Shown here: piece by piece, positions 58,887-64,000 of the stretch
How the letters are laid out: each line of letters opens with the position of its first letter
Numbering within the stretch: position 1 is the first letter of the stretch
Assembly (NCBI GenBank): GCA_910585265.1
Contig: CAJUCA010000001.1
Coordinates: forward strand, 62,001 to 126,000
DNA length: 64,000 bases
Direction of reading: 5' to 3'
DNA from: an uncultured Oscillospiraceae bacterium
GTDB lineage: Bacteria > Bacillota > Clostridia > Oscillospirales > Oscillospiraceae
Position numbers and translations under genes: made by a program
Notes under the pieces: generated by a model
The model's database searches: none
The model's input: the letters and a program-made list of their open reading frames with translations, nothing else
Told to the model about the DNA's origin: nothing

Positions 58887-58915
58887 TTGAAAACCGCCGG
58901 AAAGTGTGCTATATT
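58887..58915 (+). promoter_or_regulatory. Probable sigma-A promoter of yebC
   Basis: -35 TTGAAA (58887-58892), 17-bp spacer, -10 TATATT (58910-58915). It lies between repeat copies D and C, so the yebC leader (about 215 nt) would contain all of copy C. Confidence 0.6.
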
Positions 58916-58946
58916 GTTGGATGAATTTTCTGCCCCACCGGGCTTA

Positions 58947-59106
58947 GAATCTGTATTCACAACCTCAAATGCCGTCTGGACGGGTCTTTTCCCGCCATAC
59001 TGCGTTGAATTTTCTTGAAATACACAAAGTATTCCCGCAAAAATTCGCCTTGTCTGGCGGAAAAATCCCTCGCCCACCCGGCATCTTCGGCTGTGAATAC
59101 AGGTTC
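58947..59106 (+). repeat. Nested-palindrome repeat, copy C (160 bp)
   Basis: Ends GAATCTGTATTCACA / TGTGAATACAGGTTC; middle arms CCCGCCATACTG and GGCGGAAAAATCCC; centre GAAATAC-ACAAA-GTATTCC. It aligns without gaps with copy D over the left 61 bp and with copy A outside the deleted core. It is flanked by TTA and TTG. It ends 31 bp before the yebC start. Confidence 0.88.
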
Positions 59107-59137
59107 TTGCACCTCACAAGAAGGGAACGATACCACC

Positions 59138-59863
59138 ATGTCAGGACATTCCAAGTGGCATAACATCCAGAAAACCAAGGGCGCGGCGGACGCCAAACGC
59201 TCCGCGGCATTCACCAAGATCGCCCGGGAGATCATCGTGGCCGTCAAAACCGGCGGCTCCGGCGATCCGGCCAACAACTCCCGGCTGGCCACCGTCATTG
59301 CCAAGGCCCGGGCGGCCAATATGCCCAACGACAACATCAAGCGCACCATCGAGAAGGCCATCGGCTCCGGCAACGCCAACGATTACGAGTCCATCACCTA
59401 CGAGGGGTACGGCCCCGGCGGCGTGGCGGTGATCGTGGAGGCCCTCACCGACAACCGCAACCGCACCGCCTCCGAGGTGCGTCACTACTTCGACAAGTTT
59501 GGCGGCAACCTGGGCGCGACCGGCTGTGTGTCCTGGTCCTTCGACCAGAAGGGCGTGCTGGTCATCGAGCGGGAGGACCTGGACGAGGAGACCGCCATGA
59601 TGGACGCCCTGGACTGCGGCGCGTCCGACTTCGAGGCGGACGAGGACTGCTTCACCGTCTATACCGTCCCCGACGACTTCGGCGCGGTGCTGGCCGCCAT
59701 GGAGGAAAAGGGCTATGCCTTCGCCTCCGCCAAGGTGGAGATGGTGCCCCAAAACTATGTCACCCTGTCCGACGAGGGGGACATCAAGAACATGGAAAAG
59801 CTCATCGACATGATGGAGGACAACGACGACGTGCAGAACGTCTACCACAACTGGGACGAATAA
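59138..59863 (+). CDS. yebC: YebC/PmpR family protein (translation factor or regulator)
   Basis: YebC-type proteins act in transcription control or, as recent work on YebC2 shows, in relieving ribosome stalling at prolines. The 241 residues begin SGHSKWHNIQKTKGAADAKR, with AAFTKIAREIIVAVK, RAANMPNDNIKRTIEKAIG and ITYEGYGPGGVAVIVEALTD, all conserved. The ATG follows AAGAAGGGAACG. The leader probably contains repeat copy C. A terminator follows the stop. Confidence 0.95.
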   Translation: MSGHSKWHNIQKTKGAADAKRSAAFTKIAREIIVAVKTGGSGDPANNSRLATVIAKARAANMPNDNIKRTIEKAIGSGNANDYESITYEGYGPGGVAVIVEALTDNRNRTASEVRHYFDKFGGNLGATGCVSWSFDQKGVLVIEREDLDEETAMMDALDCGASDFEADEDCFTVYTVPDDFGAVLAAMEEKGYAFASAKVEMVPQNYVTLSDEGDIKNMEKLIDMMEDNDDVQNVYHNWDE

Positions 59864-59868
59864 GACCG

Positions 59869-59898
59869 CGCCCCCTGCCTTGCGGCAGGGGGCGTGTA
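59869..59898. terminator. Terminator between yebC and proC
   Basis: An 11-bp perfect stem CGCCCCCTGCC / GGCAGGGGGCG with a 4-nt loop, followed by TGTAGTTTTATTT on the plus strand. It serves yebC and possibly the convergent proC. Confidence 0.85.
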
Positions 59899-59901
59899 GT
59901 T

Positions 59902-60726
59902 TTATTTCCCCAGCTCCATACTCCTCCGCCAGGAGGCCATCACCGCGTCCATAGCGGCGGAGCGCAGGCCGTGCCGCTCCAGCTCCGCCACCCCGGCGAT
60001 GGTGGAGCCGCCGGGGGAGCACACCTCGTCCTTGAGCTGACCGGGGTGCTTCCCGCTCTCCAGCACCATGGCCGCCGCCCCCAGCACCATCTGGGCGGCG
60101 TACTCCAACGCCTTGGCCCGGGGCAGGCCCGCCATCACCCCGCCGTCCGCCAGCCCCTCGATGTAGGGGTAGACAAAGGCGGGGCCGCAGCCCGCCACGG
60201 CGGAAAACTGATCCATCATCCCCTCGGGGATGCGCTCCACCCGCCCGGTGGCGGCCAGGATCTCCTCCACGCCCCGGATGTGCTCCTCCCCTACCGCCTC
60301 TCCGGCACACAGGGCGGTCATGCCCTTCCCGATGGCTACGCAGGTGTTGGGCATCACCCGCACAACGGGCACATAGTACCCCGCCCCCGCCAGGTGGGGC
60401 CGCAGATCCTTGATGGTCAGCCCCGCCGCCATGGATACCGCCACCTTGTCCTCTCCCACCCGGTGGCGGTCCCTGAGCTGGGGCCCAAGCTCCTCCAGCA
60501 GGGCCGGGACCCCATCGGGCTTGGCCCCCAGGAACAGGTACTCCGCCGCCCAGGCCGCGTCGGCCGCGCTGTCCACCACCTCGCAGCCCAGCTCTGCCCC
60601 CAGGGCCTTCGCCTTGTCCGGCGTGCGGTTGAACAGCACCACCTGGTCCGCGCCCACGGCCCTGCACGCCGCACGGGCCAGCGCGCCGCCCATATTCCCT
60701 ACGCCGATAAAGGCCGCTTTCTTCAT
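59902..60726 (-). CDS. proC: Pyrroline-5-carboxylate reductase
   Basis: Last step of proline synthesis, NAD(P)H-dependent. The 274 residues begin KKAAFIGVGNMGGALARAAC (Rossmann motif), have LGAKPDGVPALLEEL, VVRVMPNTCVAIGKGMTAL, and the C-terminal SAVAGCGPAFVYPYIEGLAD and VCSPGGSTIAGVAELERHG. The length is standard. The ATG at 60724-60726 has only a weak GGTG-type ribosome site. Confidence 0.95.
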   Translation of the reverse strand: MKKAAFIGVGNMGGALARAACRAVGADQVVLFNRTPDKAKALGAELGCEVVDSAADAAWAAEYLFLGAKPDGVPALLEELGPQLRDRHRVGEDKVAVSMAAGLTIKDLRPHLAGAGYYVPVVRVMPNTCVAIGKGMTALCAGEAVGEEHIRGVEEILAATGRVERIPEGMMDQFSAVAGCGPAFVYPYIEGLADGGVMAGLPRAKALEYAAQMVLGAAAMVLESGKHPGQLKDEVCSPGGSTIAGVAELERHGLRSAAMDAVMASWRRSMELGK

Positions 60727-60819
60727 GTCAGCACCCACTTTTCTAATTGATCCCCCTGCGGGGGGTATGTCTCCTGTGAAGCGTCCGTTCCCTGCCTGCC
60801 CCGCGGCGGGACAGCCCCC

Positions 60820-62523
60820 TCACCGGCCTTGGTTCAGCCAGCGGTTGATGGCGCACAAAATTGCCCGCAGGGACGCCCGGTTGATGTTGTGGCTCTTGCC
60901 CACGCCGAACACATCCTGCCCGTCCGGGGCCTTCAGGTGGATGTAGCACACCGCCTGGGTGTCCGAGCCGGAGGAGATGGCGTGCTCCTTGTAGTCCACG
61001 AACTGGTAGCCCTCGATGTGCCCCTCCGGCAGGTCGTGGAGGGCGTTGAAGAAGGCGTCGATGGGGCCGTTCCCCTGGCCGTATGCCTCCATGGTGCGGC
61101 CCTTGTAGCCCACCTGCCCCACGAAGGCCACCCGGCTCACGTCCCCGTGGCGGGAATCTTCCCGGAAGGAGTGCCGCTCCAGCTGGTAGGTCTTGGGGAC
61201 GGACAAATACTCGTGGTCGAACAGCTCGAAAATCTGCTCCGGCTTCAGCTCCTTGCCGATGCGGTCGGACTCCTTCTGCACCACCGCCCCGAACTCGCCG
61301 TGCATGGCCTTGGGCAGATCGTAACCGAAGTTCTGCATCATCACAAAGGCGGCCCCGCCCTTCCCCGACTGGGAGTTGATGCGGATGATCGGCTCATACT
61401 GCCGCCCCACATCGGCGGGGTCGATGGGCAGGTAGGGCACCTCCCACAGATCGGTGCCGCTCTCGTTCATATAGTGGACGCCCTTGTTGATGGCGTCCTG
61501 GTGGCTGCCGGAGAAGGCGGTGAACACCAGCTCCCCCGCGTAGGGCTGACGCTCCCCCACCTTCATCTTGGTGCACCGCTCGTACATATCCCGCACCTTG
61601 TTGATGTCGTGGAAGTCCAGCTCCGGGTCCACCCCCTGGGTGTACATGTTCATGGCCAGCGTCACCATGTCCACGTTGCCGGTGCGCTCCCCGTTGCCGA
61701 ACAGGGTGGCCTCCACCCGCTCCGCCCCGGCCAGCAGGCCCAGCTCGGTGGTGGCCACGCCGGTGCCCCGGTCGTTGTGGGGGTGGAGGGAGATGATGGC
61801 CCGCTCCCGCCCGGGCAGCTTCCGGATAAAGTATTCCAGCATATCCGCCAGCTGGTTGGGCATACAGTTCTCCACCGTGGTGGGCAGGTTCAGGATCACC
61901 TTATGGTTCTCGTCGGCGTGGAGGTGGTCCAGCACCGCCGTGCAGATCTCCACCGCGTAATCCATCTCCGTCCCCATAAAGGACTCCGGGGAATACTGGA
62001 ACCGCAGGTTCATCCCCCCCTCAATGACGGGCTGGGCCATCTCGTAGATCAGATCCGCCGCGTCGGTGGCGATCTTGGTGATGCCGCCGCAGTCCATATG
62101 AAACACCACCTTCCGCTGGAGGGTGGAGGTGGAGTTGTAGAAGTGGAGGATCACGTTCTTCGCGCCCCGGATGGCCTCGAAGGTCTTTTTGATCAGGTGC
62201 TCCCTGGCCTGCACCAGCACCTGGATGGTCACGTCGTCGGGGATGTGGCCCCCCTCGATCAGCTCCCGGCAGATCTCATACTCCGTCTCGGAGGCGGAGG
62301 GGAAGCCGATCTCGATCTCCTTCACCCCGATGTCCACCAGGGTGTGGAAATATTCCAGCTTCTCCTGCAAATTCATGGGGTCGATGAGGGCCTGGTTCCC
62401 GTCCCGCAGGTCCACCGAGCACCACACCGGGGCCTTGGTAATGGTCCTGTCCGGCCAGGTGCGGTGTTCAATGGGCTGGGGCTTGAACGGGATATACTTC
62501 TCAAATCCGGGCTTCAGCTTCAT
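60820..62523 (-). CDS. leuA: 2-isopropylmalate synthase (long LeuA form)
   Basis: Condenses acetyl-CoA and 2-oxoisovalerate, the first committed step to leucine. The 567 residues have CSVDLRDGNQALIDPMNLQE near residue 35, ISLHPHNDRGTGVATTELGL (metal His), GNGERTGNVDMVTLAMN, and a C-terminal LeuA-type regulatory domain (VAFVGQVGYKGRTMEAYGQG). This is the longer LeuA type that starts with a conserved KYIPFKPQPIEHRTWPDR. A leucine T-box leader precedes it. Confidence 0.95.
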   Translation of the reverse strand: MKLKPGFEKYIPFKPQPIEHRTWPDRTITKAPVWCSVDLRDGNQALIDPMNLQEKLEYFHTLVDIGVKEIEIGFPSASETEYEICRELIEGGHIPDDVTIQVLVQAREHLIKKTFEAIRGAKNVILHFYNSTSTLQRKVVFHMDCGGITKIATDAADLIYEMAQPVIEGGMNLRFQYSPESFMGTEMDYAVEICTAVLDHLHADENHKVILNLPTTVENCMPNQLADMLEYFIRKLPGRERAIISLHPHNDRGTGVATTELGLLAGAERVEATLFGNGERTGNVDMVTLAMNMYTQGVDPELDFHDINKVRDMYERCTKMKVGERQPYAGELVFTAFSGSHQDAINKGVHYMNESGTDLWEVPYLPIDPADVGRQYEPIIRINSQSGKGGAAFVMMQNFGYDLPKAMHGEFGAVVQKESDRIGKELKPEQIFELFDHEYLSVPKTYQLERHSFREDSRHGDVSRVAFVGQVGYKGRTMEAYGQGNGPIDAFFNALHDLPEGHIEGYQFVDYKEHAISSGSDTQAVCYIHLKAPDGQDVFGVGKSHNINRASLRAILCAINRWLNQGR

Positions 62524-62854
62524 GGGTTTTTTCCTCCTTTGGATTCGCGGGGGAATCAAAAAAGCCCCCGACGGTTGTGTCAGGGGCGAAATGTCGTCAC
62601 ACCACGCCTGTCAGCGGCGCGGATCTATTTCGCGGTACCACCCTAATTCCGCATACGGTTACCCAGTACGCGCTCCCGGCCTCCAACAAGGCCATGACCT
62701 GTAACGGGATCACCCGTCCAGTCCTACTTGGTGTGTTCAGACTGGCGGCTCCGGGGCCAGTATCCACGCGGCACCCCCTGCCGGCTCGCACCAGCCGCCG
62801 GCTCTCTGAGCGGGGGAAGGGCCGCGTCTTGTTCCCATCCACGCCTTTTGCTTA
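62524..62854 (-). ncRNA. Leucine T-box riboswitch of leuA
   Basis: The minus-strand leader contains the T-box sequence GGGTGGTACCGCG (62631-62643). Stem I pairs ACGCGGC/GCCGCGT, CCCCC/GGGGG and CCGGC/GCCGG. The specifier loop shows GATACTGG, giving a CTG (Leu) codon at 62758-62760. The terminator is GCCCCTGAC / GTCGGGGGC followed by TTTTTT (62558-62587). Uncharged tRNA-Leu should favour the antiterminator and switch leuA on. Confidence 0.9.
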
Positions 62855-62860
62855 AGGGTT

Positions 62861-62890
62861 ATTATACCGTGGGGCCGGGGGCCTTGTCAA
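62861..62890 (-). promoter_or_regulatory. Sigma-A promoter of the leuA T-box transcript
   Basis: On the minus strand -35 TTGACA (62885-62890), 18-bp spacer, -10 TATAAT (62861-62866). Confidence 0.8.
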
Positions 62891-63013
62891 GGGGCAGTTT
62901 CCCCAGCCCGCTGGCGAAATTTTCCGCCGGGTATTGAACATTTCCCTCCGTTATGATAGACTACCCGAAGCGTCAGCCCGAAAATCACTCTCCCGGGCAG
63001 ACGCCCAGCCTTA

Positions 63014-63063
63014 GAGCCTGCGTGGACCGCCGCAAACGCCGTCCGCCCTTTGAATACAGGCCC
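63014..63063 (+). repeat. Nested-palindrome repeat, copy E (50-bp remnant)
   Basis: Left arm GAGCCTGCGTGGACCGCC then GCAAACGCCGTCCG; right end TGAATACAGGCCC. The left arm aligns with the minus-strand left arm of copy A (ACCGCC-CAAAC spacing preserved). It is flanked by TTA on both sides (63011-63013, 63064-63066). It lies 21 bp upstream of the GtrA-like gene start; the rest of 62867-63084 shows nothing else. Confidence 0.55.
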
Positions 63064-63084
63064 TTACACACCGGAGGACATCCC

Positions 63085-63498
63085 ATGACAGAAAAAATCC
63101 GCAGCCTCATCGCCGCCCGCAGGGAACAGCTCGCCTACCTGGTGGTGGGCGTCATGACTACAGTCATCAACTACATCATCTACGTCCTGCTGACCGAAGG
63201 CGTCAGCCTCCACTACGCCGCCAGCAACGTGATCGCCTGGGCGGCGGCGGTGGCCTTCTCCTACTTCGCCAACGGCAAATGGGTCTACCGCTCCACCGGC
63301 CGCCGGGGCTGGCGGGAGGCCGGGGAGTTCGTCCTGTCCCGGCTGTTTTCCCTGGGGCTGGAGACCGTACTCCTCCTGCTGCTGGTGGACCTGCTCCACG
63401 CGGACAAGCTCCTCGCCAAGCTGCTGGTGGCGGTGGTGGTGGTTGTTGTGAACTACCTCACCGGCCTGCTGGTGTTCAAGAGAAAGAAGCAGGCATAG
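63085..63498 (+). CDS. GtrA-like membrane protein
   Basis: A small four-helix membrane protein of the GtrA family, whose members help flip or transfer lipid-linked sugars. The 137 residues have helices near 16-36, 41-60, 80-102 and 107-128, with the family pattern LAYLVVGVMTTVINYIIYVL and AVAFSYFANGKWVYRS. The ATG lies 6 nt after GGAGGA. No glycosyltransferase gene is beside it, so the substrate is unknown. Confidence 0.85.
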   Translation: MTEKIRSLIAARREQLAYLVVGVMTTVINYIIYVLLTEGVSLHYAASNVIAWAAAVAFSYFANGKWVYRSTGRRGWREAGEFVLSRLFSLGLETVLLLLLVDLLHADKLLAKLLVAVVVVVVNYLTGLLVFKRKKQA

Positions 63499-63600
63499 CC
63501 TGCACTGTCCGCGTCCTTCCCGCCCGCAACGGGCAAAGGCCCATCGGCGGCACGGTCAAGCCAAACGGCCGATCCGGGCGCGCCCTCACCCCGTAACAGA

Positions 63601-63629
63601 AGCCCCTCCGCGCCGCGGAGGGGCTTTCT
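63601..63629. terminator. Terminator between the GtrA-like gene and the helicase gene
   Basis: An 11-bp stem AGCCCCTCCGC / GCGGAGGGGCT with a 3-nt loop, followed by TTCTCT on the plus strand. It lies between convergent genes and could serve both. Confidence 0.75.
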
Positions 63630-64000
63630 CTATCCCTGTCCGGCGGCTCCTCCCTCCTGCCCTGTCTCCCGCAGCAGCCGGGTGCGCAGGGCGGAGTACC
63701 GCTTTGTCTGCCTGTCGTTGGCCACCATCCGGGCCATCAGCTCCCCGTCCCCCACCAGGATGAACAGCTCCCGGGCCCGGGTAATGGCCGTATACAGCAC
63801 CCCCCGGGCCAGCAGAGAGGGCGGCACGTCGCTCAACGCCAGGATCACCGCCCGGTACTCGCTGCCCTGGGCCTTGTGGACGGTGACGGCGTAGGCGGGC
63901 TCCAGCTCTCCCAACAGCTCCGGCGGGTAGGCCACCAGCCGCCCGTCGAAGGACACGGTGATCCCCCCGGCGTCCACCTCCAAAATGGTGCCGATGTCCC
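63630..64000 (-). CDS. recD2: RecD2-like ATP-dependent DNA helicase, C-terminal fragment
   Basis: The gene enters from the right edge; only about 122 C-terminal residues are visible. They show GDIGTILEVDAGGITVSFDG, the helicase motif YAVTVHKAQGSEYRAVILAL and VLYTAITRARELFILVGD, typical of the RecD2 (UvrD-like superfamily 1) C-terminus. RecD2 unwinds DNA 5'-3' and acts in repair. The C-terminal tail is basic and then Gly-rich (GGAAGQG). The exact subfamily is likely but not proven from this fragment. Confidence 0.82.
   Translation of the reverse strand, partial: DIGTILEVDAGGITVSFDGRLVAYPPELLGELEPAYAVTVHKAQGSEYRAVILALSDVPPSLLARGVLYTAITRARELFILVGDGELMARMVANDRQTKRYSALRTRLLRETGQEGGAAGQG

Noticed and set aside
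1-64000. CRISPR arrays, prophage or transposase genes
   Set aside because: No regularly spaced repeats, cas genes, integrases or transposases were seen. The only mobile-like signals are the small palindromic elements.

Overview
The window comes from a GC-rich, endospore-forming Firmicute, most likely a Clostridia member of the Oscillospiraceae (Flavonifractor/Lawsonibacter-like). The evidence is a complete spoIIIA operon, an intact sigK, the DapL route to diaminopimelate, a GlgC/GlgD glycogen cluster, class II desulfoferrodoxin, pyruvate phosphate dikinase and strongly G/C-ending codons. The assignment is an inference from gene content; no rRNA is present.

Layout. Positions 1-6.5 kb (minus strand) hold a probable operon that starts at a good sigma-A promoter near 6.45 kb: cdaA-cdaR (c-di-AMP synthesis), a DUF5685 protein, a DnaJ-like protein with a Cys-rich tail, a membrane protein, yicC, remA, gmk, rpoZ and the start of priA. 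Positions 6.5-9.8 kb hold a cysteine desulfurase/DUF3343 pair, ispF-ispD and carD. Positions 9.9-20.4 kb are the classical nusB-xseA-xseB-ispA-dxs-tlyA-nadK-recN housekeeping run, with a TsaD/Kae1-like paralogue inserted and without argR, spoIVB or spo0A at their usual places. Positions 20.5-25.9 kb hold an Asp23 gene and spoIIIAA-AH behind a good sigma-E promoter. Positions 26-32.6 kb carry nitrogen and central metabolism: dapL, dapF, glnA and the divergent ppdK. Positions 32.7-42.2 kb carry sigK, a candidate small RNA, a MATE exporter, yaaA, a redox/sulfur-stress island (bcp, trxA, rhodanese, CoA-disulfide reductase, a Crp/Fnr regulator, desulfoferrodoxin) and a frameshifted chemoreceptor. 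Positions 42.5-57.1 kb carry glutaminase, a secreted FG-GAP protein, pgi, a ROK glucokinase, glgP and a glgB-glgC-glgD-glgA operon. Positions 57.4-64 kb carry a second MATE exporter, yebC, proC, a T-box-controlled leuA, a GtrA-like membrane protein and the C-terminal end of a RecD2-like helicase.

How the genes work together. Glycogen synthesis (glgBCDA), breakdown (glgP) and entry into glycolysis (ROK kinase, pgi, ppdK) are clustered. Isoprenoid genes (dxs, ispD, ispF, ispA) are split between two neighbouring operons. SpoIIIA and SigK mark the mother-cell sporulation programme, and both have sequences that look like sigma-E promoters.

The most unusual signal is a dispersed family of nested-palindrome elements in intergenic DNA. 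There are five recognisable copies: three of 160-161 bp, one of 107 bp and one of 50 bp. They share GAACCTGTATTCA-type inverted ends and are flanked by TTA/TTG-like triplets. One copy lies inside the spoIIIA operon and one lies between the probable yebC promoter and its start codon. Other points worth checking are a chemoreceptor broken by an exact 11-bp tandem duplication, a glnA terminator hairpin that contains the dapF start codon, a Lys-rich tail on GlgB, and a structured small-RNA candidate after sigK. All statements rest on reading the sequence; no database search or folding program was run.
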